A DNA stretch of 64,000 nt from Gammaproteobacteria bacterium (GTDB lineage Bacteria; Pseudomonadota; Gammaproteobacteria; Pseudomonadales; Azotimanducaceae): NCBI GenBank assembly GCA_002725995.1, contig PBRQ01000055.1:1-64000 (forward strand), read 5' to 3'. The position numbers and the translations under genes are program-made. Of the stretch, positions 20,881 through 30,463 are shown piece by piece. The notes below the pieces were generated by a model. It saw only the letters and a program-made list of their open reading frames with translations, made no database searches and had not been told where the DNA came from. Within the stretch, counting starts at the first letter, position 1. Each line of letters opens with the position of its first letter.

Positions 20881-21288
20881 TTAGTTGCCCAGGTGAACCA
20901 GTACCTTTCGCCTTGCAACGGCGTAGCGGTGCTCCCACAGGAAAATACCCTGCCAGGTTCCCAGGGCCAGTTTTCCTTCCAGGATTGGAATTGACACACT
21001 GGTCGCGGTCAACGCTGATTTGATATGCGCAGGCATGTCATCGGCGCCTTCAAGCGTATGGGTATAACTCGGATCACCTTCCGGTACCAGTCGATTCAGC
21101 CACTTTTCAAGATCGCGTTTTGCAGAAGGGCCACAGTTTTCCTGCATCACTAAACTTGCTGAAGTATGCTGGATAAAGAGGGTACAGAGCCCCTCCTCCT
21201 GCCTTAGCTGGTCAACGCAGTTTGATACTTCACCGGTAATATCGTGCAGCCCCTGCTTTGCCGCATCAATTTGCAGAGTCCTTATCAT
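20881..21288 (-). CDS. YjbQ/UPF0047 family protein
   Basis: GLCTLFIQHTSASLVMQENCGPSAKRDLEKWLNRLVPEG; ALGTWQGIFLWEHR. Confidence 0.9.
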   Translation of the reverse strand: MIRTLQIDAAKQGLHDITGEVSNCVDQLRQEEGLCTLFIQHTSASLVMQENCGPSAKRDLEKWLNRLVPEGDPSYTHTLEGADDMPAHIKSALTATSVSIPILEGKLALGTWQGIFLWEHRYAVARRKVLVHLGN

Positions 21289-21294
21289 TAACCC

Positions 21295-22110
21295 TTATCT
21301 GCCGGTGAAATTTGGTTTTCGCCGTTCGAGAAATGCCTTTACGCCCTCCTGAAAATCTTCACTCTGGAACATTGGGACAAGATGAGCCATCAGATGATCA
21401 ACAGCAGTATCATAAGATTCTTCAAGCCCCACTCGCATCATCCGCTTGGTAGTCTGAACTGCCAGGGGCGCATTCTCGGCGATCTCCTGCGCCCATTGCA
21501 TGGTCGTCTCCATAAGTTGGTCGTCCGCGACAACCGTGTTGACCAGACCCAATTCAAGGCACTCGGCAGCGCCAATGGTACGGGCACGATAATAAAGTTC
21601 CGCAGCCTTGGCCCAACCAATCAGGCGCGGCAAAAGCCATGTTCCACCACTTTCCGGTACCACGTTTCGCTTGGCGGTTACAGCAGCCATTTTTGCAGAC
21701 TCGCCGGCTATACGGATGTCACAGAGAAGCGACAAGTCCATCCCATATCCCGCAGCTGCACCATTGAGTGCGCAGATAATCGGTGTATCGATACTCCACA
21801 TAACATTGATGGGGGCATCACGAAGGTCAAACAGTTGCCTTGGTCTGGCTCTGCCTCCTTCACCACCACCAATACCACCCTGGCCAGCATCAACCAGGTC
21901 CAGCCCTGAGCAAAACCCCCGCCCTGTACCCGTCAGCACTATGCATCGGATCTCAGGGTCCTTGTCAGCCTCGACTACCTTGGCGGACAATTCACCCAAC
22001 ATATCTCGACTAATTGCATTTAATCGATCTGGTCGATTGAGTGTAATTACGACAATGTTGCCCTTTTGTTCAACCAACAATTCGTCAGTATTCGATTCCG
22101 TTAAGGCCAT
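21295..22110 (-). CDS. enoyl-CoA hydratase/isomerase family protein
   Basis: GRGFCSGLDLVDAGQ; ALNGAAAGYGMDLSLLCDIRIA. Confidence 0.88.
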   Translation of the reverse strand: MALTESNTDELLVEQKGNIVVITLNRPDRLNAISRDMLGELSAKVVEADKDPEIRCIVLTGTGRGFCSGLDLVDAGQGGIGGGEGGRARPRQLFDLRDAPINVMWSIDTPIICALNGAAAGYGMDLSLLCDIRIAGESAKMAAVTAKRNVVPESGGTWLLPRLIGWAKAAELYYRARTIGAAECLELGLVNTVVADDQLMETTMQWAQEIAENAPLAVQTTKRMMRVGLEESYDTAVDHLMAHLVPMFQSEDFQEGVKAFLERRKPNFTGR

Positions 22111-22150
22111 CAGTTTATTCCTTCTCCGTTATTTTTAGACACTGGCCCGA

Positions 22151-22966
22151 CTATACACGCTTCAAGGCTTCTGCAGTCACAAAACGATTAATATCCCAAA
22201 GAACCTCGCTATTTCCGCGATAGATCCGTGAAAGGGAAGCAACGATGTCGATATGCCCCATTCCATCGTAGACTTCCCTGCTTGCATCACCGCCTACCGC
22301 CTGCTGCTTTTCCATCAGGCTCTTGGAATGGCCCCGCCGTACTCGTACATCATCTCTTCCATGTAACAGATACAGGGGAGCGGCATCCGGGCGCACGAAA
22401 TTCACCGGCTGGGATTCCCGGTACTTTTCCGCCGGAGAGAACAGCTCCCAGTGAGAGTCTTCCGTATAGGGGAAGAAGTCATATGGACCAGCCAGACCAA
22501 TAAAACCACTTATTCTTTGCGCTGATTGAAGCAGCTGCGCGTTCAGTGTCAGTAGCGCACCGAGCTGGGCTCCGGCTGAATGCCCCATCAGGAAGATCGG
22601 TTCAGTGCTGATTGTGGACATGATCTCATCGACGGCAACCCGTATGTCGTCAAGGATCTGGCCAAATCGTACTGCCGGGAAAAGGCGATAGTCAGGGACA
22701 AATACATCGAACCCAAGAGAACAGAGGGAGTCTGCTACGAAACGATAGTCCCTGCGGTCGCCGCTGCGCCAGTTCCCACCATAGAGGAATATGATTTTCG
22801 GGCGGCTGGCATCAACCTCCCTGTGCAGGTAACAATCATAACGATGCCGTTCATGGTCACCATAACGCCTTTCCTGCAGAACATAGTGCCCGGATCGTGC
22901 AATCATATTGACCGCCTTCAACCCCGCAATCTGTGAAAGATCTTGAACGAATTCTTTAAATTTCAA
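22151..22966 (-). CDS. alpha/beta hydrolase (esterase/kynurenine formamidase-like)
   Basis: FLYGGNWRSGDRRDYRF; LMGHSAGAQLGALLTLN; HGRDDVRV. Confidence 0.85.
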   Translation of the reverse strand: MKFKEFVQDLSQIAGLKAVNMIARSGHYVLQERRYGDHERHRYDCYLHREVDASRPKIIFLYGGNWRSGDRRDYRFVADSLCSLGFDVFVPDYRLFPAVRFGQILDDIRVAVDEIMSTISTEPIFLMGHSAGAQLGALLTLNAQLLQSAQRISGFIGLAGPYDFFPYTEDSHWELFSPAEKYRESQPVNFVRPDAAPLYLLHGRDDVRVRRGHSKSLMEKQQAVGGDASREVYDGMGHIDIVASLSRIYRGNSEVLWDINRFVTAEALKRV

Positions 22967-23075
22967 TAGCTTATAACCTTTATATCATCTAACATGGAAT
23001 ACTATTCAGCCCCCGGGCAGGTTGCCAAAACACGGTAAACTATATGCTATCCGAACAACATTTGAAGACATTACT

Positions 23076-23609
23076 ATGCACTACTTCATTCTGACTTTTA
23101 TCGGAGATGACGAGCCAGGTTTTGTGCAATCAATAGCCAGGGTTATATCAGACCACGACGGAACCTGGCTGGAAAGCAGAATGAGCCAGTTGGAAGGTAA
23201 ATTCGCTGGGCTCGCTCGTATTGGTGTAAGCGAAGCCGGTGCCGCGCAACTCAGGCGTTCACTGTTGGACCTTTCCGAGAGTCAATTCACGCTAAGCATA
23301 GAAGATGTCGCCGAATCTGAGGCGGCGGGCAAGCAGAAATATCAGCTAAGTATCCTGGGACATGATAGGCCCGGTATTGTAAATGAGGTCACGGCTACAC
23401 TGGCGCGGGAACATATTAATCTGCTCGAGATGTCCTCTAATGTCATTGCCGCAGCCATGACCGGCGTGCCCATGTTCAGCGCTGAGGCAACGGTTGAGGT
23501 CACAATGGAAGTAGACATTACCGCCATCGACAATCAGCTTTCCGATATTGCAGCAGAACTGGGCGTTGACATCCTGCTCTCCGAGTTAACAGACTCTGAG
23601 TTAACATAA
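23076..23609 (+). CDS. gcvR: ACT-domain protein, glycine cleavage system transcriptional repressor-like
   Basis: FILTFIGDDEPGFVQSIARVISDHDGTWLESRMSQLEGKFAGLARI; second ACT LSILGHDRPGIVNEVTATLAREHINLLEMSS. Confidence 0.8.
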   Translation: MHYFILTFIGDDEPGFVQSIARVISDHDGTWLESRMSQLEGKFAGLARIGVSEAGAAQLRRSLLDLSESQFTLSIEDVAESEAAGKQKYQLSILGHDRPGIVNEVTATLAREHINLLEMSSNVIAAAMTGVPMFSAEATVEVTMEVDITAIDNQLSDIAAELGVDILLSELTDSELT

Positions 23610-23659
23610 AATGGCTAAGCCTGCTCCGGAAGTGGGTAAGTGCCGACAGCAAAGTGAAC

Positions 23660-24160
23660 TTAAGGAGAATACTGCTCCACACGGTAAAACCACCAGTCGG
23701 GAATCTCATCGCCGAAGACTTCAGCCATGTCGTATTTAGCGTTGTATGCCTGGTCCAGCTGAGCCGTTAGGGACTGATCCACTACCTTCGTCACGACAAC
23801 ACCATACAGATCATTGTCAATCTTAAGCCTAGCATGCGGCTCAGTCTGCAGGTTAACCTCCCAATTTTTCTTCTCTTCCCCGTAGGAGCCAATGAACAGA
23901 GATCCCTGATAAGCCACACACCATATCGTTGTTGAGTGCGGCAAGCCGTACCAAGGTCGGGTTTCGATAAAAACTTCCTCCACCTGGTCCGTAAATTGCC
24001 AATTATCAACCCTGCGCACAACTTCCTCACCGCTAAGCCAAAGACCGGGCTGCACGTCTCGCGGTTCGCATGCACTGAGAAGCGCCACAAATAAAACTAG
24101 CAGCGCTTTTTTGAACACCAGATGTACCGGACCTTCTCTATTCATTGCAGGTTCCTTCAT
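23660..24160 (-). CDS. putative lipoprotein of unknown function, possibly FMN-binding split-barrel-like fold
   Basis: Lipobox-like LLVLFVALLSAC; WCVAYQGSLFIGSYGEEKKNWEVNLQTEPHARLKIDNDLYGVVVTKV suggests a PNPOx-like barrel. Confidence 0.55.
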   Translation of the reverse strand: MKEPAMNREGPVHLVFKKALLVLFVALLSACEPRDVQPGLWLSGEEVVRRVDNWQFTDQVEEVFIETRPWYGLPHSTTIWCVAYQGSLFIGSYGEEKKNWEVNLQTEPHARLKIDNDLYGVVVTKVVDQSLTAQLDQAYNAKYDMAEVFGDEIPDWWFYRVEQYSP

Positions 24161-24730
24161 CTAGCCTAATTTTGGTGCTGAGTAGATTTTGACCGTTATT
24201 TCATCGTCACTGTAAATCTCACCTGGCACATCTATCGACCCGACCACACCACGCTTCTTCTTCGCTTCAATCAAAAATTGTTTCCTGGTGAGCGGTTCTC
24301 CAGACTTTTTGGCATATAACCTGGCTATCTTGTCGCCCATGTCAGTGCACGGTGGGTTGTAGTCTTCAACGACCAGCACAGCCCCGGAAGGAAATACCAG
24401 CTTGGAGCCCTTAGGGAGGGAAGAAAAACCCTCAATTCCGCGAATGCAGATGTTGGCGCCAAGGTCTTCCGCGGTCAAGGCGCGGTCAAGTTCCAGCGCC
24501 TCCTGAATTTCTGTTAGCTCCTTTTCGGATACTCCAGACCACTGACGGTTATTTCTTCGTACCGTTCCCTCTGGCTCCGTGTCTCCTTCCCAGCAGACCC
24601 GTGAGAAACCCCGGTGTCGGTCACCAACAAAACCATCGAGTTCTGCGATAACGGAATCACAGGACTGTTTGCTCATATCATCCCTGGTGCCAATATGCAG
24701 TGAAACTAAAGTCGCTATCTGTTTTTTCAT
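24161..24730 (-). CDS. MOSC domain-containing protein
   Basis: ELDGFVGDRHRGFSR, GANICIRGIEGFSSLPKGSKLVFPSGAVLVVEDYNPPC. Confidence 0.85.
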   Translation of the reverse strand: MKKQIATLVSLHIGTRDDMSKQSCDSVIAELDGFVGDRHRGFSRVCWEGDTEPEGTVRRNNRQWSGVSEKELTEIQEALELDRALTAEDLGANICIRGIEGFSSLPKGSKLVFPSGAVLVVEDYNPPCTDMGDKIARLYAKKSGEPLTRKQFLIEAKKKRGVVGSIDVPGEIYSDDEITVKIYSAPKLG

Positions 24731-24880
24731 TAGAGTTGTTTTTTTCGAGCAATCCGGATAAACCTCTTCTATTCAGCAGTTTATGATTCTCTGTAGGCAT
24801 TTCACTCCGAGCCTGAACGCCCGTATAGTGGTTTCAACTACCGGCTATCCCTCCGGCAGTATCCTCTCAGGGAGCTATGG

Positions 24881-25660
24881 CTAATTCTTCTTGGCTGATC
24901 GGTACTGGGCCGGGGTCTGGCCACAGGACTTTTTGAAAGCTGCATAGAATGCGGAATTGGAGTTAAAACCCACTTCAAAGGCGATGCTCAAAATGGCCTG
25001 GAGCTGACGATCTTCCAGCCGCAGGAGTTTTTTTGCATCTTCCACCCGGTACTGATTCAGGTAGTCGAAAAAGCTCATATCAAATCCGGCATTGATAACC
25101 TGGGATAAATGATTCACCGGGCATTCCACAAGCGCCGCTAGCTTGGGCAGTGTCAGATCCGGATTCAGGTACAGCTGCTCGGTCTGCATCATGGTTGTCA
25201 GCTGATCCTTATAGTGCTCCAACTGCTCGGTACTCAACCCAGACTTAGCGTACTTCTGTGAAGGTACTGAAGGGCTGGTAAAGCCGGCCTCAGAAATCTG
25301 ATAGTAATCAGCAATCCTGGCGGCGGCCCCCCCCTCCATGGTAATAAACTCAGAACCAAACCAGGGCACACCAACCTCTTCTCCGGTCGCAGGGTCAATG
25401 GATGAAACCCTGTACTGAAATGCGATGGTATCTACACCACTCATGATCTCACCAACAACATCGTACCGATTATTCTCTCTACTGAAGGCTTCACGCAGAT
25501 TGACGATCAATTCATCCCTGGCGAATTGTTTGTCTTTTGCTATATCACTATAGGTGCCATCGATAGCCAGGTGATCGGCAACATGTATTGCATCATGCTT
25601 ATTCCATGCCTCAAAGTAGCTTTCTACGAAATCTACTACACTCTTTTTTGAATTTGCCAT
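24881..25660 (-). CDS. AraC-family regulator with N-terminal SnoaL/NTF2-like domain
   Basis: N-term VVDFVESYFEAWNKHDAIHVADHLAIDGTY...; C-term HLSQVINAGFDMSFFDYLNQYRVEDAKKLL...ILSIAFEVGFNSNSAFYAAFKKSCGQTPAQYR. Confidence 0.85.
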   Translation of the reverse strand: MANSKKSVVDFVESYFEAWNKHDAIHVADHLAIDGTYSDIAKDKQFARDELIVNLREAFSRENNRYDVVGEIMSGVDTIAFQYRVSSIDPATGEEVGVPWFGSEFITMEGGAAARIADYYQISEAGFTSPSVPSQKYAKSGLSTEQLEHYKDQLTTMMQTEQLYLNPDLTLPKLAALVECPVNHLSQVINAGFDMSFFDYLNQYRVEDAKKLLRLEDRQLQAILSIAFEVGFNSNSAFYAAFKKSCGQTPAQYRSAKKN

Positions 25661-25766
25661 TTCGCCACCCAGGGTCCTGGATATCGTCGCTCCAATTAGG
25701 CGTTATTACCCTGTTGGCATTCGAGTGTCAAGCCGAAGGCAGAGAACAATTTCCTAACTCGCGGGC

Positions 25767-26972
25767 TTAAACTAGCGATCCAGCGGGGGGGTTAGCCCTG
25801 GCTCGGGCAGGCATCCAGAATGGCTTTTCTTTCACCTCACAGCGGGCTACCTTACTGTATTGGCGCAGTTCTTTTTCATAATATATTTCGGCCCAAATAT
25901 TACCGCCCAGATATTCGGTTTTGATCATCGCAAGGGCAATATTGGCTTTGACGGCGGGCGACCACATTGCGGACGTGACATAGCCGATTTCAAGGCTGCA
26001 TTGTTTATTTCCGTACAGGAAGGACCCTTCGGCCGTTTTGTTTCCTTCTATGTCAAGTTTAGTCAGGGTAAACCGGGCACCCCGCGTCTGCTCTGCCAGC
26101 AACGCACTTCTGCCATTGAAATGGCTTTTCTTAAAGTCGACCAACCAGCCAAGGTTGAGTTCAAATGGCGTCTGATCATGCTCAAAATGTACTGTTTTCA
26201 ATGCTTCGTTAAACTCGAACCCCGGCATGATAAAGCCTGCTTCGATTCGCGCCATATTCGTTGCTGTTTCCCCGAACGGATGGATGCCATAGTTCGCACC
26301 GGCAGCATAAAGCGCATCCCAAAGCTCAAGTGCCTGTTCTGGCTTGACCCAGAGCTCATAGCCCAAATCACCACTGAAGCCAGTTCGCGATACCATCAGT
26401 GATTCGCCCTGAAATGGGAAATAGCTAATGTTAAACGGCTTAACCTTCGTGATGCCATCAAGTCCCATCTTTCGTAACACCGTGCAGGAGGTAGGGCCCT
26501 GCAAAGCCAGCGCTGCAATCTCATCGCTCACATCCGTGATCGTAACTTCTTTAAAGCCAAAGGCACTTTTCTCCAGCCATGCGGTACAGGGGCTGCCACA
26601 AACCAGCATGAATTCATCATCAGCAAGTTTGAAAATAGTCCCATCATCGATCAGTCGTCCTTCATCTGTACACCAAACGACGTATGAGACCCGGTTTACC
26701 CGTGATTTTGTGATATCCCGGGTAACCATGCGATTTAACATTACTTCAGCATCGCGACCCTTGATGTTGTATTTTTGCATTGGGCAGATATCGTATGTAC
26801 CACAGGTATTGCGCACACAAAAATATTCATACTCAGCATCGTAGTAACAGTCTGCAAACTTGTAACCATTCCAGGCAGACCAGGCATCGCGGACGTTGAA
26901 TGCAGCCTGCCTAGGATGAAAATGTGAGCGCTTTAACTGCTCTCTACTGAAATCAAATTGCTCACTCGTCAT
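25767..26972 (-). CDS. GcvT/T-protein-like aminomethyltransferase family protein (cassette A); track ORF extends to 26981
   Basis: WCTDEGRLIDDGTIF, ALQGPTSCTVL, VSRTGFSGDLGYELW, ARIEAGFIMPGFEFNEA...FELNLGWLVDFKKSHFNGRSAL. Confidence 0.9.
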   Translation of the reverse strand: MTSEQFDFSREQLKRSHFHPRQAAFNVRDAWSAWNGYKFADCYYDAEYEYFCVRNTCGTYDICPMQKYNIKGRDAEVMLNRMVTRDITKSRVNRVSYVVWCTDEGRLIDDGTIFKLADDEFMLVCGSPCTAWLEKSAFGFKEVTITDVSDEIAALALQGPTSCTVLRKMGLDGITKVKPFNISYFPFQGESLMVSRTGFSGDLGYELWVKPEQALELWDALYAAGANYGIHPFGETATNMARIEAGFIMPGFEFNEALKTVHFEHDQTPFELNLGWLVDFKKSHFNGRSALLAEQTRGARFTLTKLDIEGNKTAEGSFLYGNKQCSLEIGYVTSAMWSPAVKANIALAMIKTEYLGGNIWAEIYYEKELRQYSKVARCEVKEKPFWMPARARANPPAGSLV

Positions 26973-28581
26973 AGCAGTCATCTTCCGGAACGGTATTCTT
27001 GCGCTTCAGGTCCATCAGGATTTCTCTTGCCGCATTGGCACCGCAGGCAGCAGATACACCGCCGCCGGGATGGGTCGAAGAGCCACACATGTACATGTTT
27101 TTGATCGGCATCCGGTACTGCGCATACCCCGGGAAAGGTCGATTGAAAAGCAGTTGATCGATTGTCAGTTCGCCCTGGAAGATATTCCCTTCGGTTAGAC
27201 CAACTTCTCTTTCTATGTCGTTGGCCGTTCTGACCTCCATGTGTACGATCAAGTCTTCAAATCCGGGGCAGTAACGGGCTATCTTGTCAACAACGGACTT
27301 ACCAAACTGTTCACGTTTCTCATCGGTCCAGGGTCCATCACTAAGTTCAGCAGGGCAGTACTGGATGAAGTTAGACATCCAGTGTTTCCCCGGTGGCGCC
27401 ACGGTTGGATCCCAGGCGGAAGGTATGACTGACTCAACAAACGGGTCATCGGACCAGCGACCACGCTTCCAGCAGTCAAAAGCCCTTTCCATTGTTTCCA
27501 GCGAACCGGGGAACGTCTGCCCGCCTCGATTAATGTAGGGATTATCCGGTACACCAGTAAATTTCGGCATCCCCGATAAGGCAATATTTACCTTTCCAGA
27601 TGAGCCGCGTATTTTAAAATTTTTCGCCTTCTCATAGATCCCGGGCGGAAGGTCATTCTTATCCATAATCCCGGTAAAAGTCCGCTTTGCATCCAGATTT
27701 GACACGACGATGCGTGACTTTATTTCCTCGCCGCTTTCCAGCACTACTCCGGTCGCCTTACCATTCTTGACCAGAATTTGTTGCACTCCAGCGAGTGTTC
27801 GAATCTCGCCACCCTGCTCCTGAAAAGCCGCGGCGATTGCATTGGATATAGCGCCCATACCACCTCTCGCCAGACCCCATGCACCGATGCTGCCATCCAC
27901 ATCACCCATAACATGATGCAGCAATATATAAGATGAACCGGGGGAGTACACACCAAGCGCTGTACCGATAATACCGGCACTGGACATCGCTGCCTTGATT
28001 AAATCATTCTCGAAATAGTCATCGAGAAATTCTGCGGCGCTGATGGTGAAAAACCTGATGTATTCATAAATCTCTTTCTCCCCCAGCGACCAGAACTGTT
28101 TCGCCAGAAACAATAGTTCTGATATATCGCGTGGGCGGAATGAAGTTGGATCCGGTGGCGTGCGTAGCAGTGTTTTTCTGATTAGGAGCGAATAGCGGGT
28201 TAAGTCGGACTGGAATCGGTGCATGGCATCGGCATCGTGAGAGGAGTGTCGTTTCAGTTCCAGATAGGTCGACTCTTCGTTGTGATAGGACAGCAGTGTA
28301 CGCCCATCATCAGCAAAGTTGACAGTCCCGAGGTAGGGAACAAGCAGCAGCCCATGCCTGCCTAGATCAAGATCACGGTGCAGGGACTGTCTCATCATAC
28401 TGCATACGTATGAACAGCTTGAATAGATCCAGCCCTCGTGCATTTCGCGTGAAACGGCTGCACCGCCAATATAGTCGTTCTTCTCAACCACCAATACATC
28501 GAGCCCTGCCTTCGCCAGGTAAGCGGCATTGGTCAGACCATTGTGACCCGCACCAATGATGATGGCATCATATTCTTTCAT
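26962..28581 (-). CDS. phytoene-dehydrogenase-like FAD oxidoreductase, subfamily 1 (cassette A)
   Basis: MKEYDAIIIGAGHNGLTNAAYLAKAGLDVLVVEKNDYIGGAAVSREMHEGWIYSSCSYVCS; C-term MYMCGSSTHPGGGVSAACGANAAREIL. Start chosen by paralog comparison (ATGA overlap with upstream gene). Confidence 0.92.
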   Translation of the reverse strand: MKEYDAIIIGAGHNGLTNAAYLAKAGLDVLVVEKNDYIGGAAVSREMHEGWIYSSCSYVCSMMRQSLHRDLDLGRHGLLLVPYLGTVNFADDGRTLLSYHNEESTYLELKRHSSHDADAMHRFQSDLTRYSLLIRKTLLRTPPDPTSFRPRDISELLFLAKQFWSLGEKEIYEYIRFFTISAAEFLDDYFENDLIKAAMSSAGIIGTALGVYSPGSSYILLHHVMGDVDGSIGAWGLARGGMGAISNAIAAAFQEQGGEIRTLAGVQQILVKNGKATGVVLESGEEIKSRIVVSNLDAKRTFTGIMDKNDLPPGIYEKAKNFKIRGSSGKVNIALSGMPKFTGVPDNPYINRGGQTFPGSLETMERAFDCWKRGRWSDDPFVESVIPSAWDPTVAPPGKHWMSNFIQYCPAELSDGPWTDEKREQFGKSVVDKIARYCPGFEDLIVHMEVRTANDIEREVGLTEGNIFQGELTIDQLLFNRPFPGYAQYRMPIKNMYMCGSSTHPGGGVSAACGANAAREILMDLKRKNTVPEDDCYDE

Positions 28582-30116
28582 TTCAGAATCTCTTGTGCAG
28601 CATTGTGTCCAGCCCCACCCATCAACCCGCCACCAGGGTGGCATCCAGCACCGCAGAGATGAAGGCCACCAATAGGCGTCTGGTACTGTGCAGCACCATA
28701 GGTAGGACGCATCATTAACGACTGGTCAAGGGACAACTCAGAATGGTGCCAGTGACCTCCAGTAACACCATACTCTCGCTCTAGATCAGCAGGTATCAGC
28801 AATTCATGATGCAGGATCTGCTCCCGGATACCAGGGGCATATTTGGCAATGGTGTCTATCAGAAGCTGAGTATAGGCTTCACGGACCTGGTCATCCCAAC
28901 CCCCCTGCAGGTATCGAGGGACATACATGACATGAGCTGAGAGGACATGCTGGCCAGCCGGTGCCAGCGTCTCATCATGTATGCTCGGAATAACGATTTC
29001 CATTACCGGCACCATCGAGCAGTGTCCATATTTGGCATCATCATAGGCAAATTCGATGACGTCCATATCCGGCGCGATCAGTAACCTGCCATCCGGACTG
29101 TCAAGGCCTGAAAATTCAGGAAGTTCCTTGAGCGCAAGGTGAAACTTCGCCACATAACCATCGGCGCGCAACCTGCGAATTCTGTTGGTAAAACCGATTT
29201 CAAGGTGTTGCACACCAACCAGATCAAGAAAGGTTTTTTTCGGGTCGGCTGAAGATATCACGCAATCTGCTTCTATCTGCTCCCCCGTGTCCAGCTTTAC
29301 GCCCGTGGCTAGGAGCCCCTCCGCACCATCACCAATAACTATTTCTGCTACGGGGGCGCCAGTACGAATTTCAACGCCGGAGGCGCTGGCCGACGAATGC
29401 AGTGCTTCTATCAATGTCTTCACGCTAGCGGATGATACCTGGTGCGCGGTTGGACCGGACATTCTCAGTAACAGCGTAATCAGCGAATGATTAGGTGAAC
29501 GTGGGGCCAGTTTCGAGCCGATCAACCCGTCCCAACTTAGCATTGCCTTCAGTATTTCATTGTCAAAATTCTCGTCCATTAAATCCCGCATGGGCAGGGT
29601 CAGGATGCGAAGAAATTCTCGCATATCGGCCTTACCCATAAGGCGCATGTTCATCCCAAGATGCGCATATGACATTATCTCCGGCAGGCTGTTGTTGCCA
29701 ATCGGGGGCACTGTCTGCAACCAGAAGGGCTTAACCATGTTGGCGAATCGTTGTATTAGTTCTAAATATTTGCCGTAGGACTGCTCATCATCGTTTGCTA
29801 CACCGGAGATACGCCCCCCCTGCAGAACGATGTGGTTTGTATCGGCTGAAAGGCCAATCGTGGGTAATGGGGCAGCATCCAGATTGAAGCCATGCTTCTT
29901 TAGATTGAGGTCCCGTGCCACTTTTTCTGAGAAATAGCTGATACTGTGGGCAATGGAGGTCTTGAATTCAGGATGGAATTCACGCACAGAAGCGAGCCCA
30001 CCAACAGAATCGGAGGATTCGAGTAGCAGAACCTTCTGACCACTTCGCGCTAGGTAGTTCGCGCAGACCATCCCGTTGTGGCCGGCACCAATGATGATCG
30101 AGTTGTAGCGATGCAC
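28578..30116 (-). CDS. phytoene-dehydrogenase-like FAD oxidoreductase, subfamily 2 (cassette A)
   Basis: MHRYNSIIIGAGHNGMVCANYLARSGQKVLLLESSDSVGGLASVREF; GGHWHHSELSLDQSLMMRP; CGAGCHPGGGLMGGAGHNAAQEIL. Confidence 0.92.
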   Translation of the reverse strand: MHRYNSIIIGAGHNGMVCANYLARSGQKVLLLESSDSVGGLASVREFHPEFKTSIAHSISYFSEKVARDLNLKKHGFNLDAAPLPTIGLSADTNHIVLQGGRISGVANDDEQSYGKYLELIQRFANMVKPFWLQTVPPIGNNSLPEIMSYAHLGMNMRLMGKADMREFLRILTLPMRDLMDENFDNEILKAMLSWDGLIGSKLAPRSPNHSLITLLLRMSGPTAHQVSSASVKTLIEALHSSASASGVEIRTGAPVAEIVIGDGAEGLLATGVKLDTGEQIEADCVISSADPKKTFLDLVGVQHLEIGFTNRIRRLRADGYVAKFHLALKELPEFSGLDSPDGRLLIAPDMDVIEFAYDDAKYGHCSMVPVMEIVIPSIHDETLAPAGQHVLSAHVMYVPRYLQGGWDDQVREAYTQLLIDTIAKYAPGIREQILHHELLIPADLEREYGVTGGHWHHSELSLDQSLMMRPTYGAAQYQTPIGGLHLCGAGCHPGGGLMGGAGHNAAQEILK

Positions 30117-30225
30117 TTCAAATCTGCCGTCTAAGGTATCGACACAGACTATTCAATGCTTGTAGATAGGGCTTCTCAGCCTATACGCTTAATACCTCTA
30201 TCAGCCAGTAAAAAGCAGACCGGTA

Positions 30226-30278
30226 GACCGATACATGGATGCGTCGGTCGCAAATCAACGACATAGGCCGTTGATTTG
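30226..30278. repeat. two adjacent inverted repeats (hairpins) in the divergent intergenic region upstream of formate-THF ligase
   Basis: GACCGA-ta-CAT-gg-ATG-cg-TCGGTC (30226-30249) and perfect 10-bp CAAATCAACG-N8-CGTTGATTTG (30251-30278). Confidence 0.75.
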
Positions 30279-30463
30279 TCGCGAGTGCACTTGAGGCCCA
30301 CGACCTTAGAAAATGTGCAGGAATGCACTTTTTCAGCAGGCTGTAGGGGTATAATCGCTAGGCTTCCACTCTTATAGGGCAGGTGGCTAGCAAACGTCTA
30401 GTTGTTGAACATACGGGGCCTATTGCTCCAACAACCTTTTTAAAGTGGCCAAGAAGAACTCAA

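Noticed and set aside
25767-30116. Carotenoid biosynthesis locus (phytoene desaturase-like genes)
   Set aside because: No phytoene synthase, cyclase or GGPP synthase nearby; consistent pairing with GcvT-like proteins points to another role.
30117-30463. Glycine riboswitch upstream of the GcvT-like operon
   Set aside because: I could not find the characteristic paired aptamer motifs; only simple hairpins are visible.
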